Assembly (NCBI RefSeq): GCF_042697365.1
Contig: NZ_CP137604.1
DNA from: Brucella pseudintermedia
GTDB taxonomy: Bacteria > Pseudomonadota > Alphaproteobacteria > Rhizobiales > Rhizobiaceae
Strand: one strand, 5' to 3'
DNA length: 64,000 nt
In this document: piece by piece, positions 25,285 to 33,909 of the stretch
Layout of the letters: every line of letters begins with the position of its first letter
How positions within the stretch are numbered: the first letter of the stretch is position 1
The notes under the pieces: model-generated
Told to the model about the DNA's origin: nothing
Databases searched by the model: none
Seen by the model: the letters and a program-made list of their open reading frames with translations, nothing else
Translations under genes and position numbers: made by a program

Positions 25285-26141
25285 CTCTGCCTCCTGACGC
25301 GCGGATCGAGCACATCGCGCAATCCGTCACCCAGCATGTTGAGGCCAAGCACGGCGAGCGTGATGGCAAGGCCGGGGAAAATGGCGAGCCATGGCGCGTC
25401 GTAGATGAAAGTCTGTGCATCGTTGAGCATCTTGCCCCAGCTCGGCATCGGCGGCTGGGTGCCAAGCCCCACATAGGACAGGCCCGCTTCCGCAACGATG
25501 GCGAGGGCGAACTGGATCGTCGCCTGCACGATCAGCACATGGTTGATATTGGGCAGCACATGCAAAAGCGTGATCGAAATATCGCCGCGCCCCGCACAAC
25601 GCGCCGCCTGCACATATTCGCGCTTCCAAAGGCCGAGCGATGCGCCGCGCGTCACGCGGGCAAAAACCGGGATGTTGAAAATGCCGATGGCGATCATCGC
25701 ATTGACAGCGCCGGGCCCGAAAATGGCGGTAATGATGACAGCAGTAAGAAGCGCTGGAAACGCGAAGGCGAGATCGGTCATGCGCATGACGAAACCATCG
25801 ATCAGCCCGCCACGCGCCGCCGCAAGCGACCCGAGTGGAATACCGATACCGGCCCCAACCAGCACCGCGATGATCGACACGGCGATGGAATTGCGTGCGC
25901 CGACCATGATCATGGAAAACACGTCGCGTCCAAAATTATCCGTACCGAACAGATGATTGAAGCTCGGCCCCTGCAACTTGTCGCGGAAGTTCATCGCCGT
26001 CGGCGAATAAGGTGTCCAGACATAGGAGATGACGGCCATCGCGATCAGAATGATCGTGATGAGCGAGCCGACGGCCAGACTGCGGCTGGTCAATATCGTT
26101 TTGAATATGCCCGGTTTGGGGAAAGCCTGCGCCTCGCTCAT
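25281..26141 (-). CDS. ABC transporter permease, DppC type
   Basis: A 286-residue inner-membrane protein with an N-terminal segment, five further hydrophobic helices and the DppC-type start LFGTDNFGRDVFSMIMVGAR (about 90-109). The EAA coupling loop is the QAARCAGRGDISITLLHVLPN region. It forms the translocation channel with the DppB-type permease encoded just upstream, overlapping by four bases. The substrate is set by the binding protein, not visible here. Confidence 0.92.
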   Translation of the reverse strand: MSEAQAFPKPGIFKTILTSRSLAVGSLITIILIAMAVISYVWTPYSPTAMNFRDKLQGPSFNHLFGTDNFGRDVFSMIMVGARNSIAVSIIAVLVGAGIGIPLGSLAAARGGLIDGFVMRMTDLAFAFPALLTAVIITAIFGPGAVNAMIAIGIFNIPVFARVTRGASLGLWKREYVQAARCAGRGDISITLLHVLPNINHVLIVQATIQFALAIVAEAGLSYVGLGTQPPMPSWGKMLNDAQTFIYDAPWLAIFPGLAITLAVLGLNMLGDGLRDVLDPRVRRQR

Positions 26142-27091
26142 CGGCTGCCTCCCGTCGAAAGGCGCGGGTCGATAAAGCCATAGACCAGATCGACAACGAA
26201 ATTGACCGCGATCACGGAAGCCGCCAGCAGCGTCACCAGCGACTGCACGGTCACGAGATCGCGCTGCGCAATGGCCTGAAACACCAGCCGTCCAAGGCCG
26301 GGCAGATTGAAGACGTTTTCGATGATGATGGTTCCTGCCAGCAGAAAGGAAAATTGCAGGCCGATGATGGTGACAACAGGGATCAGCGCATTGGGCACCG
26401 CATGACGCCAGAGCGCGGCCTTGCGCGTCAGGCCCTTGGCGCGCGCGGTCCGCACGAAATCCTCACCCAAGGTTTCGATGACGGCGGATCGGGTGACGCG
26501 GGCCAGAATGGCGGCAAGCGGCAGGGCCAGCGCCAATGCGGGGAGGAACAGCGAACGGATGCCGTTCCAGAACCCGCCTTCCCAGCCCGCGAAACCCGAA
26601 GCCGGAAACCAGCCAAGCTGCAAGGCGAAGAGCAGGATCAGAAGCAGGCCGAGCCAGAAATTCGGGATCGCGACACCGACCTGCGCCACGCCCATGGAGA
26701 GCACATCGCCGGTCTTGCCGCGCTTGGACGCCGCATAGACGCCGACCGGAATGGCAACCGCGACCGACAGCACCATCGACAGAAGCGCCAACGGCAGCGT
26801 GACCATGATGCGCGGCCCGAGCAATTCACTGATCGGCACGGAATAGGTGTAGCTGGTGCCGAAATCACCTTTCAGAAAGCCGCCAATCCATGTGAGATAG
26901 CGCCACCAGAGCGGCTGATCGAGACCAAGCTGTTTGTGAAGCGCGGCCAATGTTTCAGGCTGCGCATTGATACCCAGGATCACCGCTGCCGGATCGCCCG
27001 GCAGCACCTGCATGAGCAGAAAGACGATGACGGAAGCCGCAAGCGTCGTAAGCAGGAGCGAAACCAGTCGCCCGGATATATAAGCCAGCAA
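26138..27091 (-). CDS. ABC transporter permease, DppB type
   Basis: A 317-residue permease with six membrane helices. The N-terminal LLTTLAASVIVFLLMQVLPG and GDPAAVILG are typical of DppB proteins, the FLKGDFGTSY motif lies at about 91-100, and the EAA loop appears as VRTARAKGLTRKAALWRHAVPNA. It forms the pore with the DppC-type protein. The gene starts 133 bases after the binding-protein gene, across a stable hairpin. Confidence 0.92.
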   Translation of the reverse strand: MLAYISGRLVSLLLTTLAASVIVFLLMQVLPGDPAAVILGINAQPETLAALHKQLGLDQPLWWRYLTWIGGFLKGDFGTSYTYSVPISELLGPRIMVTLPLALLSMVLSVAVAIPVGVYAASKRGKTGDVLSMGVAQVGVAIPNFWLGLLLILLFALQLGWFPASGFAGWEGGFWNGIRSLFLPALALALPLAAILARVTRSAVIETLGEDFVRTARAKGLTRKAALWRHAVPNALIPVVTIIGLQFSFLLAGTIIIENVFNLPGLGRLVFQAIAQRDLVTVQSLVTLLAASVIAVNFVVDLVYGFIDPRLSTGGSR

Positions 27092-27191
27092 AACGACCTC
27101 CTTGAAAAGACGGATATCCGCTTTTCACATTCCAATTCGCCGCACACCCTCCCCTTGTCTTTATGGGACGTACAGCCATTCATGGTGTTGT

Positions 27192-27219
27192 CCGCCCCTT
27201 TGCAAAAGCGCCGGGGCGG
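27192..27219 (-). promoter_or_regulatory. Intercistronic hairpin behind the binding-protein gene
   Basis: CCGCCCC (27192-27198) and GGGGCGG (27213-27219) form a GC-rich stem just after the substrate-binding-protein stop codon. No T-run follows on the minus strand. The usual role of such stems is to protect the 3' end of the abundant binding-protein message and reduce expression of the permease genes downstream. Confidence 0.55.
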
Positions 27220-27224
27220 ATGTT

Positions 27225-28703
27225 TTATTCGGCCCAATAGGCTTGCGTCAGATCGTCAGCCGGGATCGGCATGTTCTTCCACAGGCCCTTTACGTTCTTG
27301 TTCCACACGCCGATTTTCGGCAGCGCATAGAGGAAGACGTTCGGTTCGTCAGCGGCAAGCTTTTCCTGCAGCTTCTTTACGAGTTCGAGCTGTTCCTCGT
27401 CGCTTCCGGCCTCTGCGTAAGCCTTGTAGAGCGCCTTGTATTCCGGGTTCTGATAGTTGAAGTAATATTTGTCGCGGGCGTAGATATCGAGATCGCGCGC
27501 TTCCGTGTGCGCGATGATCGTCGCGTCGAAATCCGACCGCTTGAACACCTGATCCAGCCACTGGGCGAACTCGATCGGGACGAGATTGGCCTGAATGCCA
27601 ACTTCCGCCAGCATGGCCGCGATGATCTCGCCGCCGCGTCGCGCATAGGCCGGTGGCGGAAGCGTGATGGTGATTGACGTGCCTGCCGGAACGCCTGCTT
27701 CTTCCAGCAACTGCTTCGCCTTCGCCGGATCATACGGATAGGTCTGCGAGAGATCGACATAGCCCGGATCGACTGGCGCATAATGCGAGCCGATCGGCGT
27801 GCCGAAGCCGGAATAAACGCCTTCGATCAGCGCCTTGCTGTCGATGGCATGGGCCAGCGCCTGACGCACCTTCACATTGTCGAACGGAGCCTTGGCATTG
27901 TTGAGCGACAGCAGAACCTTGCCCGCCGTATCGCCCACTTCAACCTGCAACTTGTCGTCGCTCTTGAAGCGGCTGATCAGTTCCGGTGCCTGGAACATCG
28001 GGAAGACATCGATGTCACCGGCAAGGATGGCAGCGGCAGCAGCCGACGGATCGCTCACAAAGCGGAACGTGACGGCGGAAAGCTTCGCAGGCTCGCCCCA
28101 GTAATCCGGGTTACGCTCCAGCTCCACGCGGTCGCCCTGCACCCAGCGCTTGAACTTGAATGGACCTGTACCCACCGGCTTGGTCTTGTTCTCCGCTGCC
28201 GAATTCGGCGCGACCATCACCGCATCGCCCCAGCCCATATTGAACAGGAAGTTCGAGGTCGGGCGCTTCAGCGTAACGACGGCGGTCGCCGGATCAGGAC
28301 ATTCCGTGCTTGCAATCGGCTCGAACAAGCCCTTTTGCGCATTGGTGGAATCGGGCGCCACCGCGCGCTCATAGGAGAATTTCACGACCGAGCAGTCGAA
28401 CGGCGTGCCGTCATGGAACTTCACGCCGGAACGCAGCTTGAACGTATAGGTTTTCTTGTCGTCGGAGACGGTCCAGCTTTCAGCCAGAAGCGGCTTCACC
28501 GTGCCGTCCTCGACAATCCGAACCAGACCTTCATAAAGGTTCGCATAGGTAACCTGCCGGATACCGGCGGCGGCGTTGGCGGTCGGATCGAGGCCCGGCG
28601 GCTCCAGCACTTCGCCGACCACCAGCGTATCTTTCGCAAAAGCACCGTTGATCGATGCCAGCATCGCGGCTGTGACCAGCCCGGCTTTCAGCAGCTTACC
28701 CAT
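27225..28703 (-). CDS. ABC transporter substrate-binding protein, family 5
   Basis: A 492-residue periplasmic binding protein with a Sec signal peptide (MGKLLKAGLVTAAMLASING, cleavage after AFA, before KDTL). Family-5 marks are DPTANAAAGIRQVTYANLYE and the SWTVSDDKKTYTFKLRSGVK stretch (about 75-94), where the fold begins to bind extended ligands. Members take peptides, nickel, opines or other amide-like compounds. The ligand is unknown; operon partners (amidase, SDR, aldehyde dehydrogenase) argue for a compound with an amide and an oxidisable alcohol or aldehyde. The start at 28703 fits the signal peptide. Confidence 0.92.
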   Translation of the reverse strand: MGKLLKAGLVTAAMLASINGAFAKDTLVVGEVLEPPGLDPTANAAAGIRQVTYANLYEGLVRIVEDGTVKPLLAESWTVSDDKKTYTFKLRSGVKFHDGTPFDCSVVKFSYERAVAPDSTNAQKGLFEPIASTECPDPATAVVTLKRPTSNFLFNMGWGDAVMVAPNSAAENKTKPVGTGPFKFKRWVQGDRVELERNPDYWGEPAKLSAVTFRFVSDPSAAAAAILAGDIDVFPMFQAPELISRFKSDDKLQVEVGDTAGKVLLSLNNAKAPFDNVKVRQALAHAIDSKALIEGVYSGFGTPIGSHYAPVDPGYVDLSQTYPYDPAKAKQLLEEAGVPAGTSITITLPPPAYARRGGEIIAAMLAEVGIQANLVPIEFAQWLDQVFKRSDFDATIIAHTEARDLDIYARDKYYFNYQNPEYKALYKAYAEAGSDEEQLELVKKLQEKLAADEPNVFLYALPKIGVWNKNVKGLWKNMPIPADDLTQAYWAE

Positions 28704-28726
28704 GGTTCCCCTGTTTCCTTCTTTAT

Positions 28727-29473
28727 TTAAATCGAGCGCCCGCCATCCACGTCGAGCGCAACCCCTGTAATCATAGAGGCAGCGGGCGAGCAAAGGAAAG
28801 CCGCAGCTTCAGCCAGATCGTCGGGTTTCAACAGGCGGCCCATCGGGATGGAATCGCGGAATTTTTTGCGGATTTCCTCGGTGTCCTCACCCATGAAGGT
28901 GGTGAGCAGCGGCGTTTCACCGGCAACCGGATTAAGCGCCACAACGCGAATTTTCGCGGGCGCAAGTTCGATGGCCAGCGCCTTCGTGACCGACACGACC
29001 CAGCCCTTTGTGGCATTGTACCAGGCAAGATTCGGACGCGGACGCCCGGCTCCGGTCGAAGCGACGTTGAGAATTACGCCCTCACTGTTACTCTTGAAAT
29101 GCGGAATGAGCTTGCGCGTCATCAGATAAACGCCGCGCACATTGACGCCGAGAATGCGGTCGAACTCTTCCGGCTCCACCAGTTCGGCATTTTGCGGCTT
29201 GTGACCGATCCCGGCATTGTTGATCAGAATATCGACCTTGCCGAATTTCGACAGGGCAGCTTCCACCGCCGCATCCACATCACTTTCCTTGGAGATATCG
29301 GCAGCAACGGCCAGCGCCGCATCGCCAATTTCACCCGCAACGCGTTTCGCGCCCGCCTCGTCGCGGTCAACGATGACGACCTTTGCGCCGCCATCGGCAA
29401 AGCGCTTTGCCATGCCTTCGCCAAACCCCGAACCTGCTCCCGTGATGAGCGCGACCTTACCTTCAAGCGACAT
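28727..29473 (-). CDS. Short-chain dehydrogenase/reductase
   Basis: A 248-residue classical SDR: cofactor loop TGAGSGFG (about 11-18), NNAG (about 85-88), catalytic Ser in VASTGAG and the YNATKG pair (Tyr and Lys). An aspartate after the second strand (VIVDRDEAG) favours NAD(H). The C-terminal region MITGVALDVDGGRSI is typical of the FabG-like subgroup. It lies 12 bases after the aldehyde dehydrogenase gene in the same operon, suggesting alcohol-to-carbonyl oxidation in one pathway. Substrate not predictable. Confidence 0.9.
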   Translation of the reverse strand: MSLEGKVALITGAGSGFGEGMAKRFADGGAKVVIVDRDEAGAKRVAGEIGDAALAVAADISKESDVDAAVEAALSKFGKVDILINNAGIGHKPQNAELVEPEEFDRILGVNVRGVYLMTRKLIPHFKSNSEGVILNVASTGAGRPRPNLAWYNATKGWVVSVTKALAIELAPAKIRVVALNPVAGETPLLTTFMGEDTEEIRKKFRDSIPMGRLLKPDDLAEAAAFLCSPAASMITGVALDVDGGRSI

Positions 29474-29484
29474 CGTGCTTTACC

Positions 29485-30957
29485 CTAACCATGATATACA
29501 GAAATCGTCTTCAGCGAGGCGAATCCATAGAGCGCCTCGAAACCCTTCTCACGGCCATGGCCGGATTTTTTCACGCCGCCGAACGGCAGCTCGATGCCGC
29601 CGCCAGCGCCATAATTATTGATGAAGACCTGACCGGAATGGATGGCGCGGGCCAGGCGGAATTGGCGTCCGCCATCATTCGTCCAGATACCGCAAACGAG
29701 GCCATAGGATGTACCATTGGCAATGGCGATGGCTTCCTCTTCCGTGTCGAAAGGCAGGATAACCTGCACCGGACCAAATATTTCTTCCTGCGCCAGACGA
29801 TGATCGGCAGGCACGTCGCGGATCAGCGTCGGCAGGACATAGGCCCCGCCTTCGGGCGCATCTTCTGCGAGCACCCCTTGCGCGGCGATGGCCAAGCCGC
29901 TTTCCTTCGCCAGATCGAGATAGCCATCGACAATCGCCTTCTGGCGCTGCGAAACAACCGGGCCGACAGACAGGTCGGCGCTGGCCGGACCAACCTTCAA
30001 TGCGCGGTAGCGCTCGCTCATGCGGGCGACGACTTCCTCATAAATGCTGCGCTCGACCAGAATGCGCGAAGAGGCCGAGCAGGTCTGACCGGCATTCTGG
30101 ATGCCTGCGTTGACCAGAAACGGCAAGGCACGGTCGAGATCGGCATCAGCGAAGACGATCTGCGGCGATTTTCCGCCGAGTTCCAGCGTCACCGGCACGG
30201 TGTTCTTCGCCGCCGCCGCCTGCACCGCCTCGCCCGTGCGCACCGATCCGGTAAATGAGATGTGATTGACGTCAGGATGTTCGGAAAGCGCCGCACCGGC
30301 TTCCGCGCCAAGCCCCGTCACCACGTTCAGCGCGCCCTTCGGCAAGCCCGCCTTTTCGGCGATCTTCGCAAATTCGAGGATCGTGAGGCAGGCTTCTTCG
30401 GCAGGCTTCACCACGGCTGCATTGCCCATTGCCAGTGCCGCACCAAGGCTGCGCCCCAGAATCTGCATCGGATAGTTCCACGGAATGATATGGCCCGTGA
30501 CACCATGCGGCTCATAGATCGACAGGACCGTGAAGCCGTTCTGATAGGGCAGCGTATCGCCATGCACCTTGTCGGCGGAGGCGCCGTAAAACTCAAGGTA
30601 ACGCGCCAGCGCCACCACATCGGCACGAGCCTGCGTGACCGGCTTGCCGACATCCTTCGATTCCAGATCGGTCAGGAGGTCGATATTCTTCAAGACCTCT
30701 TCCGAAATGCGATGCAGCACGCGGCCACGCTCGGTCGCCGTCAGCCTGCCCCAGTCGCCCGAAAGCGCGCTGCGGGCCGCAGCTACCGCCAGGTCGATAT
30801 CGGCCTTGGCGCCGCGCGCAATCAGCGCCAGATCGCTGCCATCGGACGGGTTTTTGAGCGTGATATGCTCGCCGCCAACGGCATCCTGCCACTGGCCCGC
30901 GATGAAATTGCCATAACGGAGCAAGCCGGCTCCTCCCGTCTTGTTCTCATGCTTCAT
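29485..30957 (-). CDS. Aldehyde dehydrogenase (NAD-dependent)
   Basis: A 490-residue enzyme of the ALDH superfamily. Motifs visible are GHIIPWNYPMQ, VKPAEEA (cofactor-binding lysine), FTGSVRTGE, the general base in LELGGKSP, the nucleophile in NAGQTCSASSR and the LPFGGVKKSG C-terminal motif. It would oxidise an aldehyde to a carboxylate. I chose the ATG at 30957, which overlaps the GntR gene by 11 bases; the upstream 59 residues of the longer frame are regulator shadow. The closest family look is betaine/aminoaldehyde dehydrogenase-like, which I cannot refine. Confidence 0.9.
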   Translation of the reverse strand: MKHENKTGGAGLLRYGNFIAGQWQDAVGGEHITLKNPSDGSDLALIARGAKADIDLAVAAARSALSGDWGRLTATERGRVLHRISEEVLKNIDLLTDLESKDVGKPVTQARADVVALARYLEFYGASADKVHGDTLPYQNGFTVLSIYEPHGVTGHIIPWNYPMQILGRSLGAALAMGNAAVVKPAEEACLTILEFAKIAEKAGLPKGALNVVTGLGAEAGAALSEHPDVNHISFTGSVRTGEAVQAAAAKNTVPVTLELGGKSPQIVFADADLDRALPFLVNAGIQNAGQTCSASSRILVERSIYEEVVARMSERYRALKVGPASADLSVGPVVSQRQKAIVDGYLDLAKESGLAIAAQGVLAEDAPEGGAYVLPTLIRDVPADHRLAQEEIFGPVQVILPFDTEEEAIAIANGTSYGLVCGIWTNDGGRQFRLARAIHSGQVFINNYGAGGGIELPFGGVKKSGHGREKGFEALYGFASLKTISVYHG

Positions 30958-31627
30958 TTTCGTTCTCCCGAAGCGGCATTCCCGCCTCCAGTCTTGCCGT
31001 GGTTGCGCGGATATGGGCCCGCGCCAGCCGCTCGGCCTCCTCACCGTCACGCGAAGCGATGGCCTCGACGATGGCTCCATGCTCGCGGATTGCATCGCGC
31101 GCCCGATCAACCGACAGCGAAAAGGACGGCGCAAAAACCTGCGATGTCATGCGCAACAGCGGCACGAAGGCAATCAGCGAAGCATTGCCCGCCGTGTTCA
31201 TCACCGCCATATGAAAATCGACATTGGATTGGGTATAGGCCTTCGGGTCCCACGGATCGACAACCGCGCCCTGCCCCACAACATGCGCGCGCAGCTTTGC
31301 GATATCCGTTTCCGTCGCCCGTTCGGCGGCAAAACGCGCCGCGACCCCATCCAGCACTTCACGCACCGCATAGGCGTCGATCAGGCGGGTAAGATCAGCA
31401 GAAGCGACGCGCACGCCCCGCCCCGGCAGGTGAATGACCAGCCCGTCACGCTCCAGAACACGCAAGGCTTCGCGCAACGGCGTGCGGCTGATGCCGAACT
31501 CGGCCGCGATATGTTCCTGCCTGAGTATCGCGCCCGGCGCGTAATCACCCGCATAAATTCGCTCGCGAAGCGCCTCTGCCACTTCGTCCAGCAAACGGGT
31601 CTGACTGCGCCATTCAAAAGCCGCCAA
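30947..31627 (-). CDS. GntR-family regulator with FCD domain
   Basis: The 226-residue regulator has an N-terminal winged helix (LRERIYAGDYAPGAILRQEH, then SRTPLREALRVLERDGLV) and a C-terminal FCD ligand domain with metal-binding histidines (FHMAVMNTAG, EHGAIVEAI). It is first in the catabolic operon and probably represses it until the substrate binds. I chose a TTG start at 31627 because GGGAGG lies at 31635-31640; a start further up (TTG 31672) would fall within the putative operator and has no ribosome-binding site. Confidence 0.87.
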   Translation of the reverse strand: MAAFEWRSQTRLLDEVAEALRERIYAGDYAPGAILRQEHIAAEFGISRTPLREALRVLERDGLVIHLPGRGVRVASADLTRLIDAYAVREVLDGVAARFAAERATETDIAKLRAHVVGQGAVVDPWDPKAYTQSNVDFHMAVMNTAGNASLIAFVPLLRMTSQVFAPSFSLSVDRARDAIREHGAIVEAIASRDGEEAERLARAHIRATTARLEAGMPLRENENEA

Positions 31628-31649
31628 TCGAAAAGCCTCCCAACTTTTC

Positions 31650-31672
31650 TGGACACAATATCCTGGATACAA
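31650..31672 (-). promoter_or_regulatory. Candidate GntR operator (direct repeat)
   Basis: On the minus strand TTGTATCCA (31672-31664) and TTGTGTCCA (31658-31650) are near-identical repeats with a 14-base period, just upstream of the ribosome-binding site of the GntR gene. That spacing places both on about the same face of the helix (1.3 turns). Autorepression is the likely role. Confidence 0.4.
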
Positions 31673-31813
31673 AATCAGTCAATCTGAAAACCAATTTGCT
31701 TTTCAGAAATTAAGCTGGAATGAAAAGACCGGAAATTTCGTAAATGGCGCTTGAAACGATGCAAACTATCAAAGCGCCTCGAAATAGCGCCGGGCAACCC
31801 ATCCGAAGATACC

Positions 31814-32665
31814 TCACTCGCCAACGATTTCCGCCAGCATTGCAGCGAGTTGGCGGATCTGTTCGGGTCCATTGTCCATGTGACGAATGACGATTTCCAT
31901 CGGCTCGACGGACGGCAACCCCGCTGCGGCAGGCACGACACGATGACCGGGCAATGCCACCCGGGTCGGCAGCAGGCTGACGCCCAGCCCCTCGGCAACC
32001 GCGCTCTGGATACTTGCCAGGCTGGAGCTGGTGAAAACCACATGCCAGCGCCTGCCCATCCGGTCGAGAGCTTCCATCATGTCGCTGCGGTAAAGGCCGT
32101 TCGGCGGGAACGCGACAAGCGGCAGCGGATCGACATGCGATACGGGAAAACTGGCACTATCAAACCATGAAAGCGGTTCCGGCCAGCGCATCGTCCCGAC
32201 CGTTTCGCCACGCTTCTGCTTCACCATGACAAGATCGAACTCGCCGGTCTCGAACCCTTTCTGCAAATCACGGCTGAGGCCGCTTGTCACTTCGAGTTTC
32301 GTATTTGGGTGGGCGCGCATGAAACGCGCCAGAGCAGGCGTCACCAGCCGCGAGGCGAAATCTTCCGGCAGGCCGAGGCGGAACACGGCGGCGAGCGCCG
32401 TGCCGGTCATTGCGGCTGTGGCCTCGTCATGCAGGTGCAATATGCGGCGGGCATAGCCCAGCAGCTTTTCGCCCGCATCGGTCGGTCGCACATCATGCCG
32501 GGCACGTTCCAGAAGCGCCTGCCCGGCAGCTTCTTCCAGCCGGATAATCTTCTGACTCACGGTCGATTGTGTCGAATGCAGTTGCAAGGCCGCTACCGTG
32601 AAACTGCGGCTGTCGACAACAGCCACGAAGGCCCGCAAAAGATCGAGATTGAAAGAAGTATTCAT
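31814..32665 (-). CDS. LysR-family transcriptional regulator
   Basis: A 283-residue LTTR. The helix-turn-helix is AFVAVVDSRSFTVAALQLHS-type (about 12-31) followed by QSTVSQKIIRLEEAAG. The C-terminal effector domain (about 90-283) has the usual two Rossmann-like lobes (FRLGLPEDFASRL; VAEGLGVSLLP). It lies about 190 bases upstream of the GntR-led operon on the same strand and diverges from the ankyrin gene at 32750. Its target could be either side or elsewhere. Confidence 0.9.
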   Translation of the reverse strand: MNTSFNLDLLRAFVAVVDSRSFTVAALQLHSTQSTVSQKIIRLEEAAGQALLERARHDVRPTDAGEKLLGYARRILHLHDEATAAMTGTALAAVFRLGLPEDFASRLVTPALARFMRAHPNTKLEVTSGLSRDLQKGFETGEFDLVMVKQKRGETVGTMRWPEPLSWFDSASFPVSHVDPLPLVAFPPNGLYRSDMMEALDRMGRRWHVVFTSSSLASIQSAVAEGLGVSLLPTRVALPGHRVVPAAAGLPSVEPMEIVIRHMDNGPEQIRQLAAMLAEIVGE

Positions 32666-32749
32666 AGAGCCACTGGAAGCCAGTTCAACATTTAATTTCC
32701 AAATATGTCACTCCGCTTGTATGAATGCAACAAGCAGGAGAACCAGCCG

Positions 32750-33439
32750 ATGCGTCAAACAATATTCAGCTTGAGTGCCTTGGCATTGATTGCAGGGACC
32801 ATAGTCATGACCGAACCGATATTGCCCGGCCACCATGCCGCCGCCCATGCCGAAACTTCTCTTCTTCAAGCCGCGGCAGCCGGTGACCTTGCCTCGGTCA
32901 ACGCAGCCATCAAGGCTGGAGCGGATCTGGAAGCGCGTGGCAGAAACGGAGAGACGGCGCTTCTTGCCGCAACTCACGCCAACCATGTCGATGTCGCTCG
33001 CGCACTGATCGACGCTGGTGCCGACGTCAATGCCAAGGATGCCATCAAGGACAGTCCCTACCTTTATGCGGGCGCACGCGGGCACCTTGAAATTCTCAAG
33101 ATGACACTTGCACATGGCGCGGACCTCAAAAGCACCAACCGCTATGGCGGAACGGCGCTCATTCCAGCCTGCGAACGCGGGCATGTCGAAACCGTGCGCA
33201 CTCTGATCGAGGCTGGCGTCAAGGTCGATCACGTCAACAATCTTGGCTGGACGGCGCTTCTTGAAGCCATCATGCTGGGCGATGGCGGCCAGCGCCATGT
33301 CGAGATCGTCAAGCTGCTCATCGATGCCGGTGCCGACGTCAATCTGGCAGATAATGATGGCGTAACGCCGCTTCAACACGCCCGCAGCCGCGGCTATGCG
33401 CCGATGGTGGCACTACTGGAAAAGGCAGGCGCGAAATGA
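32750..33439 (+). CDS. Exported ankyrin-repeat protein
   Basis: A 229-residue protein with a signal peptide (hydrophobic core about 8-24; likely cleavage in AHAETS near residue 35) and then five ankyrin repeats with typical NGETALLAATHANHVDVARA and NNLGWTALLEAI units. It is probably periplasmic and serves protein-protein binding. The start at 32750 has AGGAG at 32736-32740; the longer frame from 32705 would hide the signal peptide. Its stop overlaps the deaminase gene by ATGA, so the two are co-translated. The partner is unknown. Confidence 0.87.
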   Translation: MRQTIFSLSALALIAGTIVMTEPILPGHHAAAHAETSLLQAAAAGDLASVNAAIKAGADLEARGRNGETALLAATHANHVDVARALIDAGADVNAKDAIKDSPYLYAGARGHLEILKMTLAHGADLKSTNRYGGTALIPACERGHVETVRTLIEAGVKVDHVNNLGWTALLEAIMLGDGGQRHVEIVKLLIDAGADVNLADNDGVTPLQHARSRGYAPMVALLEKAGAK

Positions 33440-33906
33440 GCAGCGACAACACATTTCTCGATCAGGCCATAAAGCTCGCCTTCGATAATGTTGAAGAAGG
33501 TGGACGCCCGTTCGGCGCAGTGGTCGTCAAGGACGGCAACATCATCGCAACCGGCGTCAATCGGATGCAGGCCGATTGCGACCCGACCGCCCATGCTGAA
33601 TTGCTGGCATTGCGCGCGGCAGGCAAGGCGTTGCAATCACCGCGTCTCGATGGCTGCGAAGTCTATGCCAGCGGCCAGCCCTGCCCCATGTGCTTCGCCG
33701 CGGTGCGCATGGCGGGCGTCGAGAAAATCCGTTTTGCCTATTCCAACGAGCAGGCCGAACCGTTCGGCCTTTCAACCGCGAAAATCGCCGCTGAACTCGC
33801 CAAGCCGATCAACGAACAAACCGGCATCAGCTTTGAGCACTCCCCACGGCAAAATGATCCTGAACTCTACGCAGCCTGGGAAAGCAAGAACAAGGCAGGC
33901 GCCTGA
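33436..33906 (+). CDS. Nucleoside/guanine deaminase, CDA fold
   Basis: A 156-residue zinc-dependent deaminase of the cytidine-deaminase superfamily. The zinc site is HAELLALRAAG (His and Glu) with PCPMCFAAV (two cysteines), and RPFGAVVVKDGNII forms the first strand pair. Length and the N-x-M-x-A-D-x-D-PTAHAE pattern fit the GuaD/guanine-deaminase-like branch rather than the tRNA-editing TadA. It would turn a purine or nucleoside amine into an oxo group. It sits between the ankyrin gene and an MFS carrier three bases downstream. Confidence 0.85.
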   Translation: MSSDNTFLDQAIKLAFDNVEEGGRPFGAVVVKDGNIIATGVNRMQADCDPTAHAELLALRAAGKALQSPRLDGCEVYASGQPCPMCFAAVRMAGVEKIRFAYSNEQAEPFGLSTAKIAAELAKPINEQTGISFEHSPRQNDPELYAAWESKNKAGA

Positions 33907-33909
33907 GAC

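Noticed and set aside
24190..26183. Plus-strand open frames antisense to the ABC transporter genes
   Set aside because: They are reverse shadows of GC-rich genes that have complete family motifs and coupled starts.
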